This document shows, in pieces, positions 1-11,358 of a stretch of 64,000 bases of DNA. Position numbers and translations under genes: made by a program. The notes below the pieces were generated by a model, which worked only from the letters and a program-made list of their open reading frames with translations, was not told the DNA's origin and ran no database searches. Source of the stretch: Diatrype stigma (Eukaryota; Ascomycota; Sordariomycetes; Xylariales; Diatrypaceae); the NCBI GenBank assembly GCA_022225965.2, contig JAKJXP020000040.1, positions 1 through 64,000 of the forward strand. Reading direction: 5' to 3'. Position 1 is the first letter of the stretch, and every line of letters begins with the position of its first letter.

Positions 1-117
1 ACCTACAGCACCTACAGCACCTACAGCACCTACAGCACCTACAGCACCTACAGCACCTACAGCACCTACAGCACCTACAGCACCTACAGCACCTACAGCA
101 CCTACAGCACCTACAGC
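1..117. repeat. 9-bp minisatellite, 13 perfect units
   Basis: Thirteen uninterrupted copies of ACCTACAGC run from base 1 and probably continue to the left. The array lies inside MITE copy A, about 300 bp from its right end. Copy B has a 13-bp array (ACCTATAACCACC) at a similar distance from its own right end. Confidence 0.95.
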
Positions 118-413
118 GCTTATTATAATTAAATTTTATAAAGAAAATAATTACAATGCTTTATCTAAGCTGTATAATAACTAAGTAATGCTTTGCATAA
201 GTTACGCGGTAACTAGGTAATAAAGAATAACCTTATGCATTAATGCGGGCAATTGCAATATACGATGCTACCTTTGTTTTGGGTGGGAACGTATACAAAT
301 TATAAGTACCAAACAATTTTACATTTAGCTTTTGCATTACATTTAGCTTGTCCCTGACTACATCCGCGAAGCGGGCAAAATGTGGGTCAGAAGGCGATTA
401 GAGCCCTGACGAG
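1..413. mobile_element. Right part of a MITE-like TIR element (copy A), cut by the window edge
   Basis: The last ~94 bases (about 320-413) are a diverged copy of the terminal inverted repeat found intact at 5403-5496 and 18754-18847. It ends in the same CCCTGACGAG followed by TA (414-415), the expected target duplication. The block around 235-275 (cattaat.cgg..aattgcaata) is also shared with 18673-18710, so this is the same family. A tandem repeat lies in the same internal position as in copy B. The left end lies outside the window. No coding capacity is seen, so the element is presumably non-autonomous. Confidence 0.8.
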
Positions 414-1193
414 TAGTTGAAGGCCCTTTATCACTCCGGCTTGCTTAGGTAACTAGTCTACCTCGCCCATTCAAGTGGCCAAATAAACATGAATAGATAC
501 ACCTGACACCTAATCAGATATGTATGTGTGCTGGTATATGTAACTAGGGGGTAGGAGAATATAATAGAATCTATCTGCAGCACTCTGGCGTAGTAACTAT
601 TACCTAGTTGCCCGTGCGATGTTCGTTTGGAGTTCTAGGTCATCCTGTCTTCCATGGACATAATAGAGCGGTTCATAAGGGGAAAGTGGCTGAGCAGAAA
701 GATACTATCTATCACCATTCTACGATTTTCCATTGCCCGACTCGTTAAGCCTGCAGTTCGGTGCGCTGGTTTCTGCTTACTTGGCCAGGGGGTAAGAATG
801 GTGTGGGAAACAATGATGGTAGGTGAAAACGCAGGTAAACAGGTTAACCCAAGCTATCAGCCCCCCCTTTCCCGATGTTATCACTGCCCGGGTGGCCTAC
901 GAGTCTACGAGGATCAAGTATTACAAGTAGGCAGGTGTTTCCTGCGGCCCTATTCTATTGCGAAGATTTTACCTTACATTAGGTAAGTGGCCGTGATGCA
1001 TTTGTATAGCCTACCTTTCCCCCCTTTCTCCTCATTAATTGGTATTCGTGATGGCTTAGTGTTCGTGTAATCATAGCACTTCAATAAACCAGCATGCTCT
1101 TCATCCAAGTAGATCGTCCTTGCCAGTAAAACCCAAATCAAACCTAAAGGTTTATTAGCAGATGTCTTCCTCGTTCAGGGTACACGGTGAATA
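414..1193. other. Intergenic, no gene recognised
   Basis: Normal base composition between MITE copy A and the end of the transporter gene. A 110-codon open frame at 654-986 has no recognisable domain. The stretch probably holds the 3' flank of the gene on the minus strand. Confidence 0.6.
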
Positions 1194-4100
1194 TTACCCT
1201 TGTTCACCAACAATAGCCTTCGTGTACCGTTCGAGCTCGAGGAGTTGCTCGACGCAGCCCGTCAAGCTCTCGTTATACGAGTAGCTATAGATCTGAGCCC
1301 ATTTCTTGCCCTCGATCTTTTCGCTCGCGCTTAGTTTGTCACTGGCATTGAGCTCAGCCTCGAGTTCCCTTGTTCGATCGAGAAGTCGTTTTCTGGTGGC
1401 CGCAGCACTCGGCAGATATTTCTGAGATTGTAAGCAGATACTCTGAAAGAACGTGCAGTAGAACAATGTTGGCATGTGACCTACTGGCACCTTTCGATCA
1501 GCACGCAATGCCCCTGACAAGACGTATAAGTTCGCGAGAATCGTCGCAACTGCATCTCTCCTATGACCTAGGAGCTCCCCCGCTGCATCGGCATATTCGC
1601 TAATAAAGTGAGGGTGGTAGAATAACGATGCTTGGCGAAGAGCGACGTTATATTCGAAGAACTGTTCACAGCTATCAATCAAGGCAGAGTACGGCAATGG
1701 GTCAAAGGGCGCTCGGAGGCGTATCTCATGGCGAGTCAGACCCTTACTACTGTTAGCTCTTTGCCTGAAAGAAGAAACGAAAGGTCGAGTACTCGCCAGT
1801 AGTTGTCTCAGCCTGACAAATCCTTCTCTCAAGCGTCCTTCGAGGGTTTCCGAAGCCTCTATGTCTTCTTTAGTAGGCTCGTTCCCAGTCTCGTAATACA
1901 CATATTTAGAAACCATGCCTTGAGGGTGTTAGTATAAGGGGATATGCCCAAGTTTTGCATGGCTTACTTCTATATATAATGCTGCAGTAGAACATCATAG
2001 CGGATGTCCCTTTTCTCAGATCATGACGAGCAACGAATGGCCACAGAACCCAGTTTACGACAACGGAAGCAACAACCCCAACTACCATGGCTGCGCCCCT
2101 AATTGCAGCCATTGCAGTTGGCGATGGCCCGCCTCCTGCGTTATGTTCGGCGATCGAGACCACAGTGAATGCAAGACAGCCGACTAATCCGGATCTCTGT
2201 GAAACGTTAGTTATGGGCATGCAAGGGGTACCAGAAGATGCAGTACGTACTGGATGAGTGCTTTGTGTAAGTCTATAGATCATGGGAAGCATGAAGATGA
2301 CGGCGAATACCGCAGTGACATACGGATTCCCGTTTCCAGCCGCGTAGGACAGTCCGCCCCAAATGGAGCCGAGAATAGCGCACAGGGCTCTTGTGAATAA
2401 GTCCTGGATATTTCCACCAGTTCTGCGATCGTTAGCATGTTACATAGTTACACGATCGATTAGAAAATCGCAATATCCTACCGAGGCCCCATGATGACCC
2501 ATGCCATGACCACGGCCCACCATACTTCGTATTGATTCCACCATTCGTTGTGTCTCTTGAGCCACGCTGGTATCGCCAACAGCGAGGTAACTATTGCCGT
2601 TTTCAGCCCAAACCTAGTCTCGAAACCCTGAAGGCCGTGGAGGACGGCCCATAACTCGTGACGAAAATGTGTTTTGTTTGAAGTCGACTCGTCTTCCAGT
2701 TCGGTAGCGGTCATTGAAGCGTAAGACGCGCTGTTATCACGTGGTAGGGGTTGGAAGTCACTCGACTTGATCTTCTGAATGAGTTCTGCGATATCGCTAA
2801 AACTCCTAAAGTAAGAACCTATTGATATGAGCAAAAAAACTCGTTGATTATTATGGCCAAGGATTGCGTACCGGCTGTGACGCCGCCTCGATCATGACGA
2901 ACTTGCGCATTCGACCGATGTAGCGACTTCCAAAAGGGGTATGTTGGGAGGTAGAATCGAGGATACTTTGGCTTTCTTTGCTCCATCTCATTAACCGTCA
3001 CCAGTAAAGCCTCGACTGCCGTTGCCGCTTGGTGAATTGGTCGACAAAATGCGAAGAGTCTGACAACCTAGCTTGATGTTACCATCCCGTACCAAGTAAA
3101 GCCGGTCTCCCCTATCCCATGGCTGGACGAACACGTGTGACGCCGCGAACAACACTGAAGAATGATGGATAAAGGATGGTTGACCGATATGAAATCGGCG
3201 AACGAGAATCTTTTATATGAACATACCTCTGGGAACTCGGCATATACCGGCGGTAGCTTGTCGCTGGCTAGGACGCTTTCTTGGCAATTGCTGAATGCGA
3301 TTATACGCTTTCTTAGTTTGACTAGGGAGCCAGCAATATCTCCCGAGACTTCAGCAGGAGGGCCAAGGTATCGCCTGTGGCCACACATATCCATCAAAAC
3401 CGCATCGCAGCTCTGGAGGGAAGACCGTATGGCCGATATAAGATCATTCGTGGGCTCTGCAAGATTGCTAGCAACAAACTTCAGGATGTCGTATTCTTTA
3501 GTCGCCTTCGGCGTGCCTTGCTTCCCAATGTCCACAACAAAGTCATCAGAGGCGGCCTGGTCTCCGGTGCTTATGTCTGGTCCAGAGTCCTCGGCTAAAT
3601 CAAATAATTTAGTATCGTGTCTTAAGCCCAAGAGGGCACGAACAACGCCTTGTATTCGATTTCGCAGTACACGGACGTCTTTAGGCCTGAACAGTGCGAT
3701 GGAAAAATCAAGGACCAGGTCTCGATATGCCTGCGATAGGTTGACGAAGGTCTGCGCAAGTCTTCGATGACTTCTGATACTATCTGGGGAGGCTACGTTC
3801 AAACCTTCCTGTGGATGTGTGAGTATAGATTCACCATATGCATAACTCAGAACTTACCAGCATCACACCGAAGGCTTGGTGAAGTGCCACGGCCAAAGGA
3901 CGAGCACCTGCATCTGGAGCTACGATAAGGCAGACTAGCAGTGCGACGGCCTGTCCCAAAACCCAGGGAACACCGTAATCAAGCAACTTGGACCAGGAAA
4001 TCGAAGGTCCAGCTACCTCAGCCAGGCAAGTGTATGAAATCGAGATGCCGGCACAAAGTACCAACTGATAGGTGCGAATATAGTACGAACGAATGCAAGC

Positions 4101-4880
4101 AATGACGAAGATATAGATGAACAGGAAGATTGCGAGGATAGCGCCATAGTCTATGCGTGCCCTGTCTGTGACGGTCGTAAACCATAGTCCAAACGCTCCC
4201 CATCCCAACCCAGTGGCTGTACCAAGCGTGGTGGCGATGGCACCATCGACCTGGGCACCCAAGGTTCTTCCTGAGTGGTTGATTATGGCAGAAACAACCA
4301 TGATATAGCTATATCGGCCGAGCCATGACTGAACTCGCGGAACCAGACATAGAATATATGTCACGAAAAATGCAAGGAACGATTTAAGCAGTTTGATGCC
4401 AGATCGTGTAGTAGTAACACGCCGAGCGACACTCTTCACCTCATGCCATTGCTTTGGTAAAAAGTTGGTAATTGAAAGAGGGTCTTTCTTCCGGAAGGCG
4501 TAGGGAAGTGTTGCCTCGGCCTGTTTCAAGAGCTCGTCAGTGTCGACGTCCTCGGGAGGGAAAAAGACGGCATCGAAGAAGCCATCACGCATTTCCGTCA
4601 CACCATATGTGGTCTTTGTGACATCGCCCTGCTCAGCTGTCAAAACTCTTTGGAGCAGCCCGAGGTGAGGAAGAGTTGCGTCAGTGCGTGTATCAAATAC
4701 TCTATCCAGAGAAGTGACGGAGGATGTGCGAGCGTGGTGGTGACCCTCAGTACCAGGACCACGGCGACGTAGCAGCCGAGATAGGCCATGTTGACCAGCC
4801 ACCGTGTTCTGGGTCTCCTGGGTTGTTCCACGATCGGTGGCCACATCATGCGAGGCAGAGACGCTATGGGTTACAGCCAT
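1194..4880 (-). CDS. Putative ArAE_2 / DUF2421 membrane transporter (BRE4-like)
   Basis: Six exons with GT-AG junctions read in one frame: 4880-3858, 3808-3227, 3067-2872, 2818-2482, 2422-1968, 1918-1194. Together they give about 1105 residues. The first exon has a polar N-terminus and then hydrophobic segments typical of the fungal 'ER transporter, 6TM, N-terminal' domain (FLAFFVTYILCLV, GRYSYIMVVSAIINHSGRT). After a soluble middle comes a second membrane block (RTGGNIQDLFTRALCAILGS, then NWVLWPFVARHDLRK). The C-terminal DUF2421 region includes LEGRLREGFVRLRQLL and HEIRLRAPFDPLPYSALI. The family belongs to the aromatic-acid-exporter/FUSC-like superfamily; yeast BRE4 affects brefeldin A sensitivity, but the substrate is unknown. 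The 159-bp second intron (3226-3068) was chosen because it joins exons in phase 0 and removes an in-frame TAG; the other introns are 49-59 bp. The start is the first ATG of the open frame. No break is apparent despite the transposon nest downstream of base 5400. Confidence 0.85.
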
Positions 4881-5400
4881 GGCGAAACTCTGGCCTTGGG
4901 GGGCAGTGTTCTATTTATCACACATAGATCAAGGCGATGAATGATGCGGTAAGAATTCAATCACGGTCTGAAGAGAATATGATCCAAGCATTGGGCCTCA
5001 AAAGTATGAAGGCTTCCAGATTTGCTCATTCTACTGTGCACCTAACTCGACCAGTCAACCCAAGTCATCTAGAATCTAGAATCCCTACCTAACGTTACAA
5101 CATACATTGTCATACCCATACCTGAATGTGCAGTGCAATATGGCAAACAAACGGAACCGAGCCGGCGATAGATAGCTAGTATCTCTGTATCGTAGGTTTG
5201 AGGAGAACGAAATGTGGTTAATAGCAATGAGATACGTATAGGTAGGTATATTCAGAGATATTCAGATATTCAGAGATATTCAGAGATAAATATGCATCTT
5301 GGGTGGCATGGGTGGCATATGTATGTGAGTGATCAGAACCTTGTAAGATGGTGGAATGTGTGAGATCATATCCAAGATCTTGGGAGTATCTACCTTAAGG
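4881..5400. other. Intergenic / promoter side of the transporter gene
   Basis: Likely holds the promoter of the minus-strand transporter gene. A short imperfect tandem of ATTCAGAGAT lies at about 5249-5287. The stretch ends at the TA dinucleotide (5401-5402) that is one half of the target duplication of MITE copy B. No gene is seen. Confidence 0.6.
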
Positions 5401-5402
5401 TA

Positions 5403-5496
5403 CTCGTCAGGGCTCTAAACGCCTCCTGACCCACAATTTGACCGCTTCGCTATTGTAGTCAGGGACTACCTAAATGTCCTGAAAAAGCTAAATGTC
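5403..5496 (+). repeat. Left 94-bp TIR of MITE copy B
   Basis: Starts CTCGTCAGGGCTCTAAACGC right after the TA at 5401-5402. It is the exact reverse complement of 18754-18847 as far as I can read. The identity ends at base 5496, and no RIP-type change is seen within it. Confidence 0.93.
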
Positions 5497-5592
5497 CTGG
5501 TTTCTACATAATTCCCCATACAAACTAGGTGCAACTCTATGTATTCTGCCAACTGCCGATATTGCCGCATACGTCAATATAGTCCCCTCGCA

Positions 5593-5836
5593 TGTGCGTA
5601 TTGCAAATAACCCCAATTACCTAATTATCACTAATCCAGCTAAGTATTAAGTTCTTAGGGTTTTTGTTGCAATTGTTACTTAAAAGAAAGGAAAAAAAGG
5701 AAAGGAAATAAAAGGTTTCCTAACCTATATTTAAATATAATACAGTTATAAAAATAAATTCCTTAGGAATTTATTTCTTATTATTTAATTAACCGAATGC
5801 CTTAGCCTTAGCATTTCACTGCTTTAAGGATTTACA
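5593..5836 (-). repeat. Gypsy LTR (3' LTR in element orientation)
   Basis: Direct repeat of 18116-18359, same length. On the plus strand it opens TGTGCGTATTG and closes TTTACA. The differences from the other LTR are mostly transitions. Confidence 0.9.
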
Positions 5837-5855
5837 TTATTCCTTTTTTTTAATT
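5837..5855 (-). other. Polypurine tract of the gypsy element
   Basis: The minus strand reads AAAAAAAAGGAATAA directly upstream of the 3' LTR, the position of the plus-strand primer of reverse transcription. Composition and position support the call, although RIP has altered the area. Confidence 0.6.
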
Positions 5856-6629
5856 AAATCGTCCTTAATTATCGTAAGATTTTCCCTTCCAAATAAGCGC
5901 CGACGATTCTATTTTAAAAGCCGCTTATTGGCGTATTAAAAGCTTCTTACGGAATATTCGTTCTTTACGTAAGTTAGGAATAAATTAGTGCCGTTATATT
6001 TATTTTGTAGCTATATTTTTCCCGGGCTTCGTAAATAATAAATATTTTTTTAATAGCAATTAATAATGGCCCAAGGTTTATCGTAATACGGTTCGTACTT
6101 TTTTTTGCATTAATATATGCGAAAAACTTAATCGCCGGAGGCGTAAATACGGATAAAGCCTTTTTTTTTTTAAAGGTACGCTTTTATTTAATTTCGCAAA
6201 ATTTTTATATTATTGAATCGTAATTTGGCTAACGGTGCTTTATGCTGTTCTATTAATCGGCGTTCGTTTTCGATTTTTTCCTTTTTTATCGATTTACGAA
6301 CGTATTCGGAATATTCGGTTCGGGATTGTTTTTAGAAAAATTGAATGCCGTATAATAAAAAAAAAGAACTATAATTATTCGGCTTAAATATTCGATTATA
6401 TATCGTTATAATACGCTAAAGTAATTTATTAAGGTTTTTCGGCGTTAAATTTATTATATACTCTTAAAGCATAATGTATTTTAGGTTTTAATTGATTTTC
6501 TTAACCTTATCGTTATTTTTGGGTTTTGCGGATATAACTGGTTTTATTTTTATATTATACGTTTTATTTTATTTAATGGCGGCTTTATTTACGAAAACCT
6601 TTTCGTTATTACTGATTTATTTTTTTGAA

Positions 6630-6760
6630 TAACCGAAGGTAATTCCGATTTCATTAAATATAGGAATGGTATTAACGAATTAAATAATTGGTATAACTTT
6701 GGCTTTAACCCATTTTATTACGTACTTAACGGCAACGAAAATATATAATTTATTTATTGC
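6630..6760 (-). pseudogene. Gypsy integrase remnant
   Basis: The minus-strand translation contains IFVAVKYVIKWVKAKVIP, which resembles the conserved 'VAVDY.TKWVEA' core of Ty3/gypsy integrases. Stops lie on both sides and no open frame survives. It is the most downstream coding trace before the 3' LTR, as expected for this family. Confidence 0.6.
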
Positions 6761-7726
6761 CGTATAATTAATCGCTTATCGTATAAAAGGAACGGAAAAT
6801 TATATGGAATTTAAATCGGGCAAAAAAGGATCCGGCTTTTTTATTAATTAATAATTCGGACATTTAATCGTAATTTATTATGTTATAAATACGATTTTTA
6901 GGTACCAAAATTGCTTTTGGATTTCCCGGAATATAATTCCGATTATATAATATCCCTTTTCGTAATGGATTTTCTTTAATTGCATTAAAAGATTATCATA
7001 TTTCAAAACTTTTTATAAAGTTTGTACGTTTATTGCGGTGCCTTTAGGATATAAAGGATTATCCGGAACTTTTTCGTATATTACCGCCTTATATAACTTA
7101 TTTCGAAAAAAAAAAAAGTGCTTATTAATAAAACTCGGTAAGATAGTAAGAAATAAGGCTGTTTCGAAACGTAGGAACTTAAAAATGGCTTAAAAGTTAA
7201 TTCGGATTAATTAATCGGGTTTTCGGATAGGTTCGATTTCGTTAAGAAATAACTTATCGAAAGGCATTAACGTTTCGGTTTATTTCGGAAATTTAAATAA
7301 GTAATCCGCGAAAACGTTAGCTTTTCTTAATTTATAATAAATACGAATGCTATAATATTTAATGGCATTTAAAAATTTAACGATCCGAACGGGTTATTCG
7401 GTTTTCGTATTAAGGGTTTTTAGGAATTCGTAATCCGTAATTACCGTAATTTCGTTTTTTTCCATTTAATGCCGCTAATGCTGAAATGCCAATATAATTC
7501 CTAAGAATTTTCGTTTTTATATAAAGTATCGTAATTATGTATTAATTAATTTTTTCGAAAAATAAGCAATAAGATAAAAAGCGGTATTGCCGTTTATATA
7601 TATATAAGGTTGCAATAAAACGGCGCCGACGTCGTTTTACGAAGCGTCGGTTTCAATTACGAAGGGCTTTTTCCAATCGAACGTACGTATTATTGGAGTT
7701 ATGGTAATTTTTTTACGAATTTCCTT

Positions 7727-8011
7727 TTAAGTTGCTATAGCTTTCGGGAATAAAATTACGCGTTTATTTTTCGGGCCTTTTGTTAATGCTATTAAAGGAA
7801 TTGCAAGGTAAAAATAATAACTAATAAAGTAGCGAAAATAACCAGTAGCGTTTACGAAATTACGCATTTGCGTTATAATTTCGAATTTAAGTCGATTCCG
7901 AATAATAATAACCTTAACAAAATTAGCTTCGATTTCGTTTTCGGAAATTAAAAATCCCAAAAAAATTCCTTTACGAATAAATATTAAAAACTTAGTTATA
8001 TTAATAACCAT
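7727..8011 (-). pseudogene. Gypsy reverse transcriptase / RNase H junction remnant
   Basis: A 94-codon open stretch on the minus strand contains IFLGFLISENEIEANFVKV, then TGYFRYFI and LIALTKG. These match the Ty3/gypsy RT thumb and connection ('HLGF.IS..GI..DP.KV', 'G..NFYR.FI', 'PL..LTK'). The surrounding DNA is closed by stops and unusually rich in A, N, K, I and F codons, which fits RIP decay. It is not an independent gene. Confidence 0.8.
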
Positions 8012-8999
8012 GCCGAAACTTAAAAGCCTTTTAAGAAATAAAATTATTCGTTCGTAAAATTGCTTTTAAATGTTTATTTATACGGCCATATTATCGAATA
8101 TGCCCGAAATAAACTTTCGAAAAAGCTCGAGGATTTTTTTTTATTAACGCTTAAAACGTTACTAGGGCATTATAAAAACCGAAAAGCATAATTATCCATT
8201 CGTATAATCCGAATGGAATTACGAAAGCCGTTTTTTTAATGTTTGGTTTATATATTTTAATTTACTAAAAGCTATTTTTAAAATCGATAAAATAATATTA
8301 TCGATAACTTATTATGCATTATATTTTATTTATCGCATTAAGCAAAAAATATACGTTTTTTTTGTTTGGCATTAAATTCGTAATAATCGCAGTAAAATCG
8401 CCATATAATAAATAAGTTATATTTATTAAGCTTCGTCGTTTAACCGGGGGCTTTTTTCGGAATTAATAATGCAGGAAAACCCTAAAGACTTATATCTTTA
8501 CGAATTATGGCATTCAAATATGCCTTAACGAAATCCTTTATTGCCTTTATTTAAATTGAATTATATCTTTACGGAAAAAGTTTAATAAGGCGGCTATTTC
8601 TTATATCGATATAATGGCGCGTTTTTATATTCGCTATAACCTTTTTCGGGGCGAAGCCGAATATTTTGGGGAATTAATCGAGATAATTATTAAAGAAAGC
8701 TTCGATTTCGTTATTTAAGGGTATATTCTTATATTATTTCGGCTTTTGCTGTTCCTTAATGGAATAAATAAATTCCGTTATATAATTAATTTTTGGAAAA
8801 GTTATTAAACGAATTATAGGCTTTTTTTCGAATGCGTTAAGTGTTATTGTTTCGTTTTCTTTTATGTTATTATAATGTATTCCGAATTTATAAAATACGT
8901 TTTTATTAAGTATAAGGTTTTTAAGAAAAGTTCCGTTAGGAATTACTTCCGTTAATACCGTAAATTAAAACGTATTGCCCCTTAGCATTAAGAAATTCG

Positions 9000-9146
9000 C
9001 GATTATTAGGGCATCCTATTGGATTTTCGGCCCGGTGCCCCTAATACCCTTTATTGTAAAGGGTTTCGGAATCTTATACGTTTGGCCTTTAGCTGCCATA
9101 GTCTCGGTAATATATGAGGCAGTGCAACCGTAATTTAAAAAGATTG
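9000..9146 (-). pseudogene. Gypsy retropepsin remnant, interrupted by the copia insertion
   Basis: Minus-strand reading gives LNYGCTASYITE, a decayed form of the retropepsin active-site loop (D-S/T-G). The upstream half of the same frame, NYGHKF, lies on the far side of the copia element at about 16200-16225. The insertion fell a few codons before the active-site triplet. Confidence 0.6.
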
Positions 9147-9151
9147 CGAAT

Positions 9152-9305
9152 TGTTAAATATAAACGTAGGTTATAAGATATATTGTATTAGGTTATTTAG
9201 TATAATAGGAGTATATTTTATAAGCAGATAAGGGCATTCCATATATATAGCCATAGGTATGGATCGTTCCTAGCTATTTGGATTTCCAGCTATCGTATTT
9301 TAATA
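9152..9305 (-). repeat. Copia LTR (3' LTR in element orientation)
   Basis: 154 bp on the plus strand from TGTTAAATATAAAC to TTTTAATA. It is a direct repeat of 16045-16198 and is preceded by CGAAT (9147-9151). Confidence 0.92.
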
Positions 9306-11160
9306 TTTCTATTCGAACCATACGTGGTTATAATTCGAGGTTATTATTAAGTTAGCCTGCTTTGTTAAAGTCCTAAAATTTAAGTTTAATATAACCTTTA
9401 AAGCGGGGGTCGTTAGAGCCTTAATAGTTACTGTTTTTTAGGCTAATCTATTCTTATATTTTGCGTAATGAAAGTATTAAATATTCGTCTTTTTTATTAT
9501 TCGAATCGTCGGTATTGTATTAGATTTCGGCTTTCGATATGTGTCGTTTGTTGCGAAGGTATTCGACGAAGGAACGTTGTTTTCCGAATAGTACATTTTT
9601 TTATTGTTTAGCTTTAGCAATATGTAATACCGGATTACAATCCTAAATTAAAATTCGTTTTTTGCGAGAATTATTAATGATGGCTATAACGAAAACATGT
9701 TACTTTCGTATTTTCCATTAGTCGCTAACTAGGGGTCCGTTAGGCGTGTTAAATAATTTTATCCAGGTTTTTTTGCCGTATTTCGGAAATGGTCCGGCGA
9801 AGTTTTCGAAGGTATTACGAGCGCTGGCGTTAGGCATATATTGTTGCCAATTAATCTTATTTTATTCGTTATGGAAGAAAATGGCTTTATAATGGACGTA
9901 AAGGCCTTTATCGTTAATTATTAAATTACGGAATTATTATAAAAAGGCTTTTAAATTTGCTCCTAATGTATTAGGATTTAATGGAAATATGCCGAATGCC
10001 GTAAGTAATGCTATGGGTGCTATTATAATATATATGAATTAATAGAAAGAAAAAAGGCCCGAAAGAAAAGGTAATTAATTAGGTGCATATATATAAGTAT
10101 TAGGGTTGCATTTTTTATTTCCACTTGGGGCAGGAATATGCCTTATTTGATTGGATTAGTTCTATAGATCCTTTAGAAAAAATAACAAACATATTAATAA
10201 AGATTTATAAAAAATAATATTATCGTAAAGCTGGTATAACGTATAATAAGGAATAAATAAAAAAGGGAATATTAATAAGGTTATTAATGTAAATGTTAAA
10301 AATAAAGGTAATATTTTAATAATGAAATGCCTTTATAAGACCCAGTTTTATTTTTTCCATTTATTTTATAGCAGGATATTTAGGGCTTTTTTAAAAGTAA
10401 CGAATTTATTTTTGGGCAAAAGCTTTGTTAGGCCATTAGCGATTTAATTAAAGATATAAATATACCGAAGATCGACTTTATTATTCGCTTGCTTTTTACG
10501 GTTAAAGTGGTATTATATTTCGATATACTTGGTACGGGCGTAAAATTAAGGATTTTTTATTAATGCAAGCGCTTTTTAATTATTCCCATATATTACCGTA
10601 ATAGTTATTTCGTTTTTAACGGCGTTAAGTTTCTTTAATAGTTGCCGTAATTAAATCGTTTCCTTTATTGCCTGCGTTTAATTCATATATTTAGCTTTAT
10701 AGGATAATAGGGCCACCGTTTGTTGCCTTTTTAAAAACCAGTTAATGGCGCCGCTGCCGATATTAAAAATATAGCCAGCCGTTAAGCGTTAAGATTATAT
10801 GCAACCGGCCTAATCGGAATTAATATATTTAGTTAAATCTTATAGCTTATTTTGGTATATCAGTTTATAATCGAATATACCTTTGAGGTATCGTAATATA
10901 CGTTTAACGGCAACGAGATAAGCGATGGTGGGATTTTTTATGTAGCGGCTAAAATAAGAAACGGCATAAGCGATATCCGGGCGAATACCCATTATGGTAT
11001 ATATTAGGCAACCTATAGCTTTGGCATATTATTAAACGTTTGCCTTAATGGCTTCGAAATTATTAAACGGCTCGTCGATTTTTGAAATTACCATGGGTAT
11101 AACATAGGATATTGCATCTTATTATTTTAATTCCTTAATAATCTTTTCGAGATAAACTTT

Positions 11161-11358
11161 TTAATTAAGGTAAATCTTTTTATTGGTACGATTGCGAATA
11201 ATATTTATGTTTAAATAATAATTATAAGGTCCAAAATTAAACATTTTAAACCTATTAAATAAGGCTTTTTTTAGTTTAGCAATTTTATTTTTATTAAGGC
11301 CAATAATTAAAAAATCGTTTACGTAAACTGCTATATAAAGATGCCCCTTTAAGAACAT
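11161..11358 (-). pseudogene. Copia reverse transcriptase remnant
   Basis: A 65-codon open stretch on the minus strand reads HLYIAVYVNDFLIIGLNKNK and then FKMFNFGPYNYYLNINI. It matches the Ty1/copia RT catalytic region (YVDDLLI.G, then FKM.DLG...YYLG). The catalytic YVDD reads YVND here, a D-to-N change expected from a RIP G-to-A transition, so it would be inactive even if expressed. Confidence 0.85.

Noticed and set aside
654..986. 110-codon open frame
   Set aside because: No domain, no neighbours supporting it, composition like the surrounding non-coding DNA.
3068..3226. Extra exon inside the second intron of the transporter gene
   Set aside because: The open stretch ends in TAG in the required frame; skipping it with one 159-bp intron gives a phase-correct continuous protein.
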